Origin: Vulcanimicrobiia bacterium
GTDB taxonomy: Bacteria > Eremiobacterota > Eremiobacteria > Baltobacterales > Baltobacteraceae
Direction of reading: 5' to 3'
Length of the DNA: 15,167 nt
Assembly: GCA_024281135.1 (NCBI GenBank)
Contig: JAMXLG010000098.1
Location: 1-15,167, forward strand
Position 1 is the first letter of the stretch. Every line of letters starts with the position of its first letter. Made by a program: the position numbers and the translations under genes. Positions 7,431-15,167 of this stretch are shown one piece after another. A model generated the notes under the pieces. It was given only the letters and a program-made list of their open reading frames with translations, had not been told where the DNA came from and did no database searches.

Positions 7431-10118
7431 ATGGAAACGTTGCCCGCCCCCTTTGCCACCGCGAACGTCGACCCGGATCCGCAGGAAACGAGCGAATGGA
7501 TCGACGCGATGCGCGCCGTCATTGCCGTTGAGGGCCCCGAACGCGCGCGCGATCTCCTCGAAAAGCTCGTCTCTGAAGCGCGCCGCGGCGGCGCACACGT
7601 TTCGCTCGGGCTCGAAACGCCGTACGTGAACACGATTCCGCTCGAAGCGCAACCGGTGTATCCCGGGGACCTCGAAGTAGAGGCGCGATTGCGCCACTAC
7701 GTTCGCTGGAATGCGGCCGCAATGGTCGTGCGCGCAAACAAAATCTCCTCTGAACTAGGCGGGCACGTCGCGACCTTCGCATCCGCGGCGACACTGTACG
7801 ACGTCGGCTTCAATCATTTTTTCCGCGCACCGTCGGAAGGGTTCGGCGGCGACATGGTCTTCTTTCAAGGGCATAGCTCACCGGGAATCTATGCGCGCGC
7901 TTTTTTAGAAGGACGTATCGACGAAGCGCACCTCGAGCGTTTCCGCCAAGAAGTCGACGGCGGCGGTCTTTCATCATATCCGCATCCGTGGTTGATGCCG
8001 GAGTACTGGCAATACCCGACGGTGTCGATGGGCCTCGGGCCGATCATGTCGATCTATCAAGCGCACTTCATGCGTTACATCCACGATCGCGGATTGAAAG
8101 ATACGGCCGGACGCAAAGTGTGGACGTTCGTAGGCGACGGCGAAACGGATGAACCGGAAACTCTCGGCGCGATTTCGCTTGCGGGACGCGAAAAACTTGA
8201 CAACTTGATTTGGGTGATCAACGCGAATTTGCAACGTCTCGACGGACCGGTTCGCGGCAACGGCAAGATCATTCAAGAGCTCGAGCGCGTCTTCAAAGGC
8301 GCCGGCTGGAACGTCATTAAAGTCATTTGGGGAAGCCGTTGGGATCAGTTGCTCCAGGCTGATACGACGGGCCGCCTCACGCAATTGATGAACGAGACCG
8401 TCGACGGCGACTATCAAACGTATAAATCGCGCAACGGCAAATACGTTCGCGACGAATTCTTTGGGCGATATCCGGAGACGGCGAAGCTCGTCGAACACTG
8501 GACGGACGACGAAGTGTGGGCGCTGCAGCGCGGCGGTCACGATCCGATCAAGGTATATGCCGCATACAAAGCTGCGGTCGAACATAAAGGCCAGCCGACA
8601 GTTATCCTCGCGAAGACGATCAAGGGCTACGGCATGGGTGAGGCCGGCGAAGGCCTCAACATCGCGCATCAAGCGAAAAAAATGGAAATCGAGCAGATGC
8701 GCACGTTCCGCGACCGCTTTCAAATTCCGGTCAACGACCTGCAAGTCGAACAAATCTCCTTCTACAAGCCGCCGGAAGACAGCGCCGATATGCGCTATCT
8801 GCGCGAACGGATGAAGGTGCAAGGTTCGCTTCCGCAACGCCGCCGCAAATCCGAATCACTCGCAGTGCCGCCGCTCTCGGCGTTTGAAGCGCAACTCAAA
8901 GGGACGGGCGATCGTGAAATCTCGACCACGATGGCCTTCGTGCGCATTCTCAACACGATCGCGCGCGACGCAACAGTCGGTCCGCGCATCGTTCCGATCG
9001 TCGCGGACGAATCGCGCACGTTCGGCATGGAAGGCATGTTCCGGCAGCTCGGCATCTACTCGTCGGTGGGACAGCTCTATCACCCGCAAGACGCCGAGCA
9101 GCTCATGTGGTACCGCGAGGACAAACACGGGCAGATTCTGCAGGAAGGCATCAACGAAGCGGGCGCGATTTCGTCATTCATTTCTGCCGGTACGTCGTAT
9201 TCGAATCACGATCTGCCGATGGTGCCGTTCTACATCTTCTACTCGATGTTCGGCTTCCAGCGCGTCGGCGATCTCGCATGGGCCGCGGGCGATTCACGCA
9301 CGCGCGGCTTCTTGCTCGGCGGAACGTCGGGCCGCACGACGCTCAACGGCGAAGGCCTGCAGCACGAAGACGGCCACAGCCAAGTCTTCGCATCGTTTAT
9401 TCCGAACTGCCGCAGCTACGATCCGACGTACTCATACGAAGTCGCCGTCATCGTTCAAGACGGCTTGCGCCGGATGCTCACCGAGCAAGAAGATATCTAC
9501 TACTACATCACGTTGCTCAACGAGAACTACGCGCATCCCGACATGCCCGAAGGTGCCGCCGAAGGCATCTTACGCGGTATGCACTTGATTCATGACGCAG
9601 GCAAGCTCGACAAGAAGACGCCTCGCGCGCAACTGATGGGTTCGGGTGCGATTCTACGTGAAGTGATTGCCGGCGCGGATCTTCTCGCGAAGGATTGGGA
9701 GGTGCAGTCGGACATCTGGAGCGTCACGAGTTTCAACGAGCTGCAACGCGACGGTGTCGAAGTTTCGCGTCAGAACATGTTCAATCCGAAGGCGCAGCCG
9801 AAGCTCTCGTACGTTGAAACGATGCTAGGTGACCGACAAGGCCCCGCGATCGCATCGACGGATTATATTCGGCTCTACGCAGAATCGATTCGTCCGTACG
9901 TCGGAAACCGCCGCTACCTGACGCTCGGCACGGATGGGTACGGCCGCAGCGACACGCGCAAAAAGCTGCGCGAGTTTTTCGAAGTCAATCGCTACTATGT
10001 CGCACTTGCCGCGCTGCACGCGCTCGCTCAAGACGGAACGATCGACGCAAAACGTGTGGCCGAGGCGATTCAGAAGTACGGCATCGACCCGAACAAACCC
10101 AATCCGATCACCGTCTAA
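7431..10118 (+). CDS. aceE: Pyruvate dehydrogenase E1 component, homodimeric type
   Basis: The 895-residue protein has the length and order of AceE, which decarboxylates pyruvate on thiamin diphosphate and passes the acetyl group to lipoyl-E2. Recognisable blocks are GGHVATFASAATLYDVGFNH (110-129), HSSPGIYARAFLEGR (148-162) and HPWLMPEYWQYPTVSMGLGP (185-204). The thiamin-diphosphate/Mg motif is GDGETDEPE (235-243), ending at N264 (INANLQRLDGPVRGNGK). Later blocks are ILAKTIKGYGMG, the C-terminal half with FGMEGMFRQLGIYSS and GINEAGAISSFISAGTSYSN, and the C-terminal domain from about 700. The ATG at 7431 has only a short CAGG just upstream. aceF follows after 15 nt, forming an operon. E. coli AceE is slightly shorter (887), so this is full length. 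Confidence 0.97.
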   Translation: METLPAPFATANVDPDPQETSEWIDAMRAVIAVEGPERARDLLEKLVSEARRGGAHVSLGLETPYVNTIPLEAQPVYPGDLEVEARLRHYVRWNAAAMVVRANKISSELGGHVATFASAATLYDVGFNHFFRAPSEGFGGDMVFFQGHSSPGIYARAFLEGRIDEAHLERFRQEVDGGGLSSYPHPWLMPEYWQYPTVSMGLGPIMSIYQAHFMRYIHDRGLKDTAGRKVWTFVGDGETDEPETLGAISLAGREKLDNLIWVINANLQRLDGPVRGNGKIIQELERVFKGAGWNVIKVIWGSRWDQLLQADTTGRLTQLMNETVDGDYQTYKSRNGKYVRDEFFGRYPETAKLVEHWTDDEVWALQRGGHDPIKVYAAYKAAVEHKGQPTVILAKTIKGYGMGEAGEGLNIAHQAKKMEIEQMRTFRDRFQIPVNDLQVEQISFYKPPEDSADMRYLRERMKVQGSLPQRRRKSESLAVPPLSAFEAQLKGTGDREISTTMAFVRILNTIARDATVGPRIVPIVADESRTFGMEGMFRQLGIYSSVGQLYHPQDAEQLMWYREDKHGQILQEGINEAGAISSFISAGTSYSNHDLPMVPFYIFYSMFGFQRVGDLAWAAGDSRTRGFLLGGTSGRTTLNGEGLQHEDGHSQVFASFIPNCRSYDPTYSYEVAVIVQDGLRRMLTEQEDIYYYITLLNENYAHPDMPEGAAEGILRGMHLIHDAGKLDKKTPRAQLMGSGAILREVIAGADLLAKDWEVQSDIWSVTSFNELQRDGVEVSRQNMFNPKAQPKLSYVETMLGDRQGPAIASTDYIRLYAESIRPYVGNRRYLTLGTDGYGRSDTRKKLREFFEVNRYYVALAALHALAQDGTIDAKRVAEAIQKYGIDPNKPNPITV

Positions 10119-10133
10119 AAGAAGAGATTACGC

Positions 10134-11714
10134 TTGAGTACACCGTTGGAAGTTCGCGTACCCGACATCGGCGATTTCAAGGACGTGCCGGTGATCGAAG
10201 TTCTGGTCAAACCCGGCGACCGCGTGAAGAAAAACGATTCGCTGGTAACGCTCGAAAGCGAGAAAGCTTCGATGGAAGTGCCTTCGACGGAAGAAGGCGT
10301 GGTCGAGACCGTAAACGTCAAGGTCGGGGATCGCGTGTCGCAAGGTATGCCGATCGTCACGCTCGCGTCGAAAGGCGACGCACCTGCGCCGGCTGAAGCG
10401 TCCGCGCCCGCCGCTGCCGCAATTTCGGCTGCGACATCGAAGATCGAATTGCGCGTTCCCGATATCGGCGATTTCAAAGACGTGCCGGTGATCGAAGTGC
10501 TCGTGAAGCCGGGGCAAACGGTAGAAAAAGAAGCGCCGCTGATCACGCTCGAGAGTGAAAAGGCGTCGATGGAAGTCCCCGCGACGCAGAGCGGTACCGT
10601 CGAAGACGTGCGCGTGAAAGTCGGCGACAAGGTGTCGCAGGGCACCGTCATTGCGACGCTTCGCTCGACCGAAGCCGCACCAGCACCAGCATCAGCGCCG
10701 CCAACCGCGATCGCACCGCCTCCGCCGCCGCAACCCGCGCCGGTGCAAGCCACGGCCGGGCAATCCATCGCAACGCAAGCAGCGCCGCAGCCGCGCAACG
10801 GTGTCGTTCACGCTTCGCCCGCAATCCGGCGCTTCGCTCGTGAACTCGGCGTCGATTTGCACGGGGTAGGCGGAAGCGGACCGCACGGCCGTGTGACCCG
10901 CGAAGACGTGCAGAACTTTGTGAAGCGCGCGTTGCGCGACGGCAGCGGCGCCGTTGCCGCCGGTGGCGGCACGTCGTTTGCGGGCCTTCCGCCTTGGCCA
11001 AAGATCGACTTCGCCCAGTACGGTAAGATCGAACGCAAGCCGCTACCGCGCATCAAGAAATTCTCGGGGCCGAATCTCCATCGCAATTGGCTTCAGATTC
11101 CACACATTACAAATTACGACGAAGCCGACGTCACCGACCTCGAAGCATTCCGCAACGAAATCAACGCGGAACAAACTAAGACCGGTGGATCCAAACTCAC
11201 GATGCTCGCGTTCTTGATTCGCGCGTCGGTTGCGGCACTCAAGAAGTTCCCCGAGTTCAACAGCTCGCTCGACGGCGAAGACCTCGTACTCAAGCGCTAC
11301 TACAACATCGGCTTTGCTGCCGATACGCCGAACGGATTGGTCGTGCCGGTCCTCAAGAATGCGGACTCGAAGGGACTGCTCGAGACTGCGAGCGAGACGG
11401 CGGAACTTGCCGCCAAAGCACGCGACGGAAAACTAGGCATGGCGGATATGCAGGGTAGCACGTTTACGATCTCATCGATCGGCGGCATCGGCGGAACGCA
11501 GTTCACGCAAATCGTGAACGCTCCCGAAGTCGCGATTCTCGGTGCGACACGTGCTGCAATGAAACCGGTATGGAACGGATCGTCGTTCGATCCGCGCCTG
11601 ATGCTTCCAATTAGCGTGAGCTACGATCATCGCGTGATCGACGGCGCCGGCGCCGCTCGTTTCTTGGTCTACGTCGCTTCGATCTTGCGCGATTTCCGCC
11701 GCGTCATGCTATAG
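10134..11714 (+). CDS. aceF: Pyruvate dehydrogenase E2, dihydrolipoyl acetyltransferase with two lipoyl domains
   Basis: The 526-residue E2 forms the core of the pyruvate dehydrogenase complex and transfers the acetyl group to CoA. There are two lipoyl domains (about 5-78 and 104-177), each with ESEKASMEVP; the lipoylated lysines are K44 and K143. An Ala/Pro linker (178-222) leads to the E1/E3-binding domain (about 227-264, HASPAIRRFAREL and GPHGRVTREDV). The catalytic domain (about 300-526) ends with SYDHRVIDGA, giving catalytic H499 and D503. The start is TTG 10134 with GAAGAG about 7 nt upstream; this gives the usual STPLEVRVPDIGDF beginning. The 15-nt gap to aceE indicates one transcript. 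No lpd (E3) gene follows; the next gene is convergent, its stop interlocking with the aceF TAG at CTATAG (11709-11714). Confidence 0.97.
   Translation: MSTPLEVRVPDIGDFKDVPVIEVLVKPGDRVKKNDSLVTLESEKASMEVPSTEEGVVETVNVKVGDRVSQGMPIVTLASKGDAPAPAEASAPAAAAISAATSKIELRVPDIGDFKDVPVIEVLVKPGQTVEKEAPLITLESEKASMEVPATQSGTVEDVRVKVGDKVSQGTVIATLRSTEAAPAPASAPPTAIAPPPPPQPAPVQATAGQSIATQAAPQPRNGVVHASPAIRRFARELGVDLHGVGGSGPHGRVTREDVQNFVKRALRDGSGAVAAGGGTSFAGLPPWPKIDFAQYGKIERKPLPRIKKFSGPNLHRNWLQIPHITNYDEADVTDLEAFRNEINAEQTKTGGSKLTMLAFLIRASVAALKKFPEFNSSLDGEDLVLKRYYNIGFAADTPNGLVVPVLKNADSKGLLETASETAELAAKARDGKLGMADMQGSTFTISSIGGIGGTQFTQIVNAPEVAILGATRAAMKPVWNGSSFDPRLMLPISVSYDHRVIDGAGAARFLVYVASILRDFRRVML
10146..10664 (+). repeat. 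Tandem lipoyl-domain duplication inside aceF
   Basis: The two lipoyl-domain coding segments (10146-10367 and 10443-10664) are near copies. Protein residues 8-28 match residues 107-127 without a change, and the lipoylation segment LESEKASMEVP is identical. At DNA level most differences in the first 65 bases are synonymous third positions. This is the usual way AceF gains lipoyl domains; the high similarity suggests recent duplication or gene conversion. Confidence 0.85.
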
Positions 11715-12089
11715 CGCGACGCAACGCACCTCGCCCGAAGGAAGCGGAAAAACGTTTCCGGGCAACCGAAGCTGATGTTCGATCGTGACGCCGGGTGAGA
11801 ATCGTCCGGCGTCACGTACTCTCGTCAGCAACTTGTCGCCGGCGTAAAGCCCGAACTCGACGCTCGTAATTGGCCGATCGCTTTGATTCACAAACGCGAT
11901 GTCGAGCACGGGCTTCGGGGCGAAGATCGTCGGGTTGTAGTAAATCGACCCGTTGTCCCAATAGTTATAGTAGGGACTGACGGGCCACGCGGACGGGGTG
12001 TTCACCGCAACCACGCGCGCTTCGTCCGTCGCCATACAGCTCAGGACTTTGACCAGCAGCGCCGCGGCGAGAACCCAGCCCGCGAGCAT
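11709..12089 (-). CDS. Secreted or anchored protein, shorter paralogue of the upstream gene (family unknown)
   Basis: This 126-residue protein has a hydrophobic N-terminus (about 1-17) acting as signal or anchor. The mature part aligns clearly with the 178-residue protein encoded just upstream. The shared core is NPT/KPVL..I.(F/Y)xNQ(S/T), then VEFGL.A near 77-83, RDAGRFSPGV (92-101) and NVFPL..G...CV (112-124). C18 and C123 align with C39 and C145 of the paralogue and could form a disulfide. The ATG at 12089 is preceded by TAGGTG 6 nt upstream, and the upstream stop TAG is part of that sequence. The copy stops right after CVAL, where its sister continues for about 30 residues (RISFADGTHW...). 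Its stop forms the palindrome CTATAG with the aceF stop. I do not recognise the family. Confidence 0.78.
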   Translation of the reverse strand: MLAGWVLAAALLVKVLSCMATDEARVVAVNTPSAWPVSPYYNYWDNGSIYYNPTIFAPKPVLDIAFVNQSDRPITSVEFGLYAGDKLLTRVRDAGRFSPGVTIEHQLRLPGNVFPLPSGEVRCVAL

Positions 12090-12097
12090 ACATGCAC

Positions 12098-12634
12098 CTA
12101 TTGAGGAGGCGGTGACTCGTACATCTGCCGCCGCTTATGCTGCGGGAGATGCGGATTGCGCCAGTGCGTGCCGTCCGCGAACGAAATGCGTAGCGGAACG
12201 CAATGCGGGAGTCCGGTTTGCAACGGAAATACGTTCGGGCTGATGCCGAACTCGTGCTTGATCTCGACACCCGGAGAGAACGTACCGACGTCTTTAACCT
12301 CTGCGACGAGATTTCCGTTTGCGATCAATCCAAACTCGATCTGCTTCATCACTCTGTTCGTTTGATTCGTGTAGTTGATCGCAAGCGTTGGGTTATTTTG
12401 CACGTATGCCGGCTGCCAGTAGCGATAGCCGTACACGTCGTTCCAGAAGTAGGGATTGTATGGATAGTATGCCGGCGTGTACGCCGGCCCGTAGGCAACC
12501 GCGTTCTGACGCGGATCGCACGTCGTAACCTTGACGGGGTGAGCCGGAGGCTCTTCCGGCTGGGCAAACGCGGGGCTGAATGATCCCGCGCTGAGAAGTA
12601 CGGCTACAACGAGCCGGGCGGCGATCTTTTTCAT
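12098..12634 (-). CDS. Secreted Tyr/Pro/Asn-rich protein, paralogue of the downstream gene (family unknown)
   Basis: This 178-residue protein begins with a good signal peptide (MKKIAAR, hydrophobic core, cleavage after AFA-Q near residue 25). The region of about 45-80 is rich in Tyr, Pro and Asn (AYTPAYYPYNPYFWND), followed by a compact probably beta-rich domain: NPTLAINYTNQTNR (81-94), IEFGLIANGNLVAEVKDVG (99-117), FSPGVEIKHEF (119-129), NVFPLQTGLPHCVPL (134-148) and FADGTHW (152-158). Cysteines C39 and C145 are the only two and are conserved in the paralogue. The start ATG overlaps the stop of the DoxX gene as ATGA (12631-12634), so it is translationally coupled to that membrane protein. 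It is likely extracytoplasmic; no enzyme motif is apparent, and the role is unknown. Confidence 0.85.
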   Translation of the reverse strand: MKKIAARLVVAVLLSAGSFSPAFAQPEEPPAHPVKVTTCDPRQNAVAYGPAYTPAYYPYNPYFWNDVYGYRYWQPAYVQNNPTLAINYTNQTNRVMKQIEFGLIANGNLVAEVKDVGTFSPGVEIKHEFGISPNVFPLQTGLPHCVPLRISFADGTHWRNPHLPQHKRRQMYESPPPQ

Positions 12635-13104
12635 GCTCGCACGCTTCGATCAGAACGCGATGAAACCCGGTCTCGCGAAAACCGCTCGTCGAGCGAAAAG
12701 GCCCGAGTGGCGGGCCACATCAAGATTACGGCGGCAAGAGCGGCAAGATCGGGTTCGATATCCACAAATCCGCCGATGGTTGCATAGGCGCCCCGCATCA
12801 CCCAATAGTTTGCCAACAAGAAGATGCTTGCAGATGCGGCAAAGCGAGTGAATAACCCGAGCACCAGCGCAACGCCGACGAGTGTCTCACCCCACTGGAC
12901 GAGAAAGGCAAAAACTGATACGTGCGGGAGAACGATGCTGACCACAAAATCGTGATATGGTCCTGTCGTTCCAGCGGTGAATTGACGCAACCATTTTTCG
13001 CATTGCCCCCCTGCGCGAATGAAGTTCGGGTTCGCGAGTTTTAACCCGCCATTGACGAGCCACACGAATCCAAGAAAGAGACGAATCGCGGGAGCATACC
13101 GCAT
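12631..13104 (-). CDS. DoxX/DoxD family membrane protein
   Basis: This 157-residue protein has four predicted membrane segments (about 6-24, 55-84, 88-103, 116-132). It begins with APAIRLFLGFVWLVNGGLKL, the usual DoxX helix 1 with its Asn-Gly-x-x-Lys motif. It continues with QWGETLVGVALVLGLFTR (70-87), where the conserved Glu (E73) lies in helix 2, and YWVMRGAYATIGG in helix 3. DoxX/DoxD proteins are quinone-interacting or redox-linked inner-membrane proteins; the founder is the thiosulfate:quinone oxidoreductase subunit of Acidianus, and other members have unclear roles. The ATG at 13104 has TAGG 8 nt upstream. The gene heads an operon with the two secreted paralogues and has a single Cys, C35, in the first extramembrane loop. 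It is divergent from the diguanylate cyclase gene, 75 nt away. Confidence 0.87.
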   Translation of the reverse strand: MRYAPAIRLFLGFVWLVNGGLKLANPNFIRAGGQCEKWLRQFTAGTTGPYHDFVVSIVLPHVSVFAFLVQWGETLVGVALVLGLFTRFAASASIFLLANYWVMRGAYATIGGFVDIEPDLAALAAVILMWPATRAFSLDERFSRDRVSSRSDRSVRA

Positions 13105-13179
13105 GGCGTCAGCCTACCGCGGTTCGCGTCAGAAAGGCATCAGAGAGGGGTCAAATCTCAAGCCCGGAAGCGTGCGGTA

Positions 13180-14217
13180 ATGGAGGCATCCGAGGGCATT
13201 ACGTTCCTAACGGAGCGAATCGACGCGATCGAACGCGAGCGAGACGATTTGTTAGTCAAATCCCAGCGCCTCGAGATGCTGCAGCGCTCGTTCGTCGATA
13301 TCATCGCCGCTAGCAACGAGCAAGCCTTGGCCGCAGCGGCTTTGCGCGGCGTATGGCTCGGGCTCGGTTTCAGTCGCGCGTTGTGGTTTAGAATCGAAGG
13401 GACGAACGAGCTAGCAGCGCTCTACGAACTCGACGGCGATGCAGTTCATGATTCGGAATACGGCGGGACGCTTCCGGATTCGAGTGCTTTATACCGCGTG
13501 CTATCGCGGGATAGCGACATTATCACCGGTTTTGCAGGCGACTTCGATGACCCGCTCTTCGATACGCGCCGCCGCTATGCGGCAGCAGCGGTCCGCCCGC
13601 AGTCCGGCAAGACGTACATTCTGTATGCCGACGGCTCGAACGAACGCGCTGCTTCTGCATGGAGCGTTGCATCGCTTCAAGAGCTTGCCACACACGCAAC
13701 GTTTGCTCTTGAACGAATGCGTATGGCGAAAGAGTTGGAACGCCTCGCGATGCGCGATCCCCTCACGGGACTCTTCAATCGACGCGCGTTGATGGAACGG
13801 CTCGACGTCGAACTGGCTACGATTCGCCGCACCGGATCCGAGTTAGCTTTTGCCATGATTGACGTCGATGATTTCAAACGGATCAACGACACGCGTGGGC
13901 ACGCCGCCGGCGACGAAGCCCTTAAAACAATCGCAACCATTCTCGAATCGGAAACACGCGAGACGGACGTTGCGGCTCGATTCGCCGGCGACGAATTTTC
14001 TCTGATCATGCCGCGCAGCGATCGAGGCGCCGTCGATGTAGTAATGGGCCGAATCTACACTGTACTTCATTCGAATGGCTTAAGCTGCTCTATAGGTGTA
14101 GCGTTCGCGCGGGAAGATGACGAAAGCGAGCAGCTGATTTCAGGCGCGGACGAAGCTGTCTACGCCGCGAAGGCCGCGGGTAAGAATTGCTACCGGATCG
14201 CCGGAGCGCCTTCGTAG
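13180..14217 (+). CDS. Diguanylate cyclase (GGDEF domain) with N-terminal coiled coil and GAF-like region
   Basis: The 345-residue protein is predicted soluble. An N-terminal heptad-like helix (about 8-35, charged Glu/Arg) precedes a GAF-like segment (about 37-180). The GGDEF domain starts at DPLTGLFNRRAL (193-204), with metal-binding D228 and D230 in MIDVDDFKRIND and the helix GHAAGDEAL. The active loop reads RFAGDEFSLIMP, so the signature is AGDEF (269-273) instead of GGDEF; one-residue variants at the first Gly can remain active. The I-site RETD (260-263) is at the correct distance of five residues, suggesting c-di-GMP feedback inhibition. It would make c-di-GMP in the cytoplasm in response to an unknown signal. 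The start has a weak GGAAG about 8 nt upstream. The gene overlaps the WYL gene tail to tail by 28 nt. Confidence 0.92.
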   Translation: MEASEGITFLTERIDAIERERDDLLVKSQRLEMLQRSFVDIIAASNEQALAAAALRGVWLGLGFSRALWFRIEGTNELAALYELDGDAVHDSEYGGTLPDSSALYRVLSRDSDIITGFAGDFDDPLFDTRRRYAAAAVRPQSGKTYILYADGSNERAASAWSVASLQELATHATFALERMRMAKELERLAMRDPLTGLFNRRALMERLDVELATIRRTGSELAFAMIDVDDFKRINDTRGHAAGDEALKTIATILESETRETDVAARFAGDEFSLIMPRSDRGAVDVVMGRIYTVLHSNGLSCSIGVAFAREDDESEQLISGADEAVYAAKAAGKNCYRIAGAPS

Positions 14218-15143
14218 CGCTCGATGATTTTGCGCGCGTGCTCGACGATACGTGAGCGCAACGCCTCGGGTTCGACCAAGGTAATTGAATCGCCCCAACT
14301 CACCAGCGCATTCACCGCGGAATCTTCGCTTGCGAACATAATGCGCAGCAGAGACTGATCCGCCTCGGAAGCTGGCTCCGTCGGCCAGTAGCCCATGACC
14401 ATCGACATCGAATCGGCATCGACCCGAACGACAACCGGAAACCGCCCTTGCGTCTCGAATAATTTCATCGTCGTTTCGCGCCAATGTGTATCGAGATCGA
14501 AGGAGCCGTCGCGCTCGTAGCGTTCGTCGAGTTCGCGTAATTCGCGGATGCGGTCGGCACGAAAACTGCGGAATCCCTCGCCCGTCTTCGCGACGAGATA
14601 CCATACGCCGGCTTTGGAAACCAGGCCGTACGGGTCGACCGCGCGTGTCGTCTGCGAGCGCATGCGGTCTTCGTACACTAACTCGATCCGGCGATCGTCC
14701 CACACCGCGCGTCGAAGCAGCGCGAGCTTCTCGGTCGGAGGATCGCTTTGATTCCAGCGGCGCTGATCGATGTGAATGCGGCCGCGCGCCTTTTCCGCGG
14801 CGTGGCGTTGCGCGTCGGAGAGACCGCCCCGCAGTTTTTCGAGCGCGCGATCGAAATTCGCGCCGAGACCGAGGTCGGCGAGCACGTTGCCGCCGCCGAC
14901 GAAGATCGCACGGATCTCTTCCTCGCCGAAATGTAAGAGCGCTTTGCGATAGCCGTCGGCGAGTGCAATGCCGCCTTCAGCGCCCCGCTCGGCATACACC
15001 GGAATTCCCGATGCCGAAAGCGCGTCGACGTCGCGATAAATCGTCCGTTCGGATACTTCGAGCCGTATCGCGAGGTCGCGCGCGGTGCGCCGTTGCGCCG
15101 ATTGGAGCAACAACAACAGTGACACGAGCCGGTCTGCTTTCAT
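14190..15143 (-). CDS. WYL-domain transcriptional regulator (DeoR-like HTH)
   Basis: This 317-residue cytoplasmic regulator starts with a winged helix-turn-helix (ADRLVSLLLLLQSAQRRTAR, then VSERTIYRDVDALSASGIPV at 30-49), the type found in YafY/DeoR-like proteins. A WYL domain (about 135-205) carries the W181-Y182-L183 signature in KAGVWYLVAK and the conserved basic patch FRADRIRELREL (194-205). The C-terminal WCX region covers about 230-315. WYL domains bind ligands or nucleic acids, and such proteins regulate neighbouring metabolic or DNA-damage/defence genes; the target cannot be deduced, since the promoter-side neighbour lies outside the window. The ATG at 15143 has AGG directly adjacent and a second AGG 11 nt upstream. 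It overlaps the end of the diguanylate cyclase gene by 28 nt. Confidence 0.92.
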   Translation of the reverse strand: MKADRLVSLLLLLQSAQRRTARDLAIRLEVSERTIYRDVDALSASGIPVYAERGAEGGIALADGYRKALLHFGEEEIRAIFVGGGNVLADLGLGANFDRALEKLRGGLSDAQRHAAEKARGRIHIDQRRWNQSDPPTEKLALLRRAVWDDRRIELVYEDRMRSQTTRAVDPYGLVSKAGVWYLVAKTGEGFRSFRADRIRELRELDERYERDGSFDLDTHWRETTMKLFETQGRFPVVVRVDADSMSMVMGYWPTEPASEADQSLLRIMFASEDSAVNALVSWGDSITLVEPEALRSRIVEHARKIIERYEGAPAIR

Positions 15144-15167
15144 CCTGGGAACAGCCTGGCAAACCTC

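Noticed and set aside
7974..8837. 287-codon minus-strand frame inside aceE
   Set aside because: It is antisense to the strongly conserved AceE catalytic domain and reads as low-similarity Arg/Val-rich sequence, typical of GC-rich shadow frames.
12036..12089. Lipoprotein signal (VLSC) in the 126-residue secreted protein
   Set aside because: The cysteine aligns with C39 of the paralogue, which lies well after its signal peptide cleavage site, so it is better read as a conserved disulfide cysteine; Leu at -2 is also unusual for a lipobox.

Overview
The window is GC-rich bacterial chromosome, densely coded, with many GTG/TTG starts and many 4-base gene overlaps. Nothing resembles a phage, transposon, CRISPR array or RNA gene other than a riboswitch. 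Several traits would fit a free-living, probably aerobic bacterium from a poorly cultured soil-type phylum. These are a huge secreted Asp-box propeller protein with a Pro/Thr linker, a homodimeric-type pyruvate dehydrogenase E1, a ThiC lacking the long N-terminal extension, a WYL regulator, and secreted proteins I do not recognise. My impression is Eremiobacterota (WPS-2)-like, but that is a guess from gene style and not a demonstrated assignment.

Layout. (1) 1-2336, minus: a secreted multi-Asp-box beta-propeller protein that runs off the left edge. (2) 2434-3313, minus: a tight three-gene operon of a 46-residue single-span membrane microprotein, a DUF190 protein and the fluoride channel CrcB, joined by ATGA and GTGA overlaps. 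(3) 3405-4073, plus: a secreted lytic transglycosylase, followed by a perfect 28-bp palindrome at the convergent junction. (4) 4093-6239, minus: a TPP riboswitch, thiC and a GmhB/HisB-type HAD phosphatase 10 nt downstream. (5) 6459-7355, plus: an EamA-family exporter. (6) 7431-11714, plus: aceE-aceF (pyruvate dehydrogenase E1 and E2); the E3 gene is not in the window. (7) 11709-13104, minus: a DoxX-family membrane protein followed by two tandem paralogous secreted proteins of a family I do not recognise, all overlapping or 8 nt apart. (8) 13180-14217, plus: a diguanylate cyclase with a putative N-terminal sensor. (9) 14190-15143, minus: a WYL-type transcription regulator.

How they fit together. 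ThiC makes the pyrimidine half of thiamin, and thiamin diphosphate is both the riboswitch ligand and the cofactor of AceE. The two operons are about 1.2 kb apart, but nothing in the sequence shows shared control. CrcB exports fluoride; its operon partners have no known role. The parts that look least described are the 46-residue protein ahead of DUF190-CrcB and the DoxX plus paired secreted-protein operon. The second copy in that pair ends on a stop codon interlocked with the aceF stop, so it seems to have lost the tail its sister carries.
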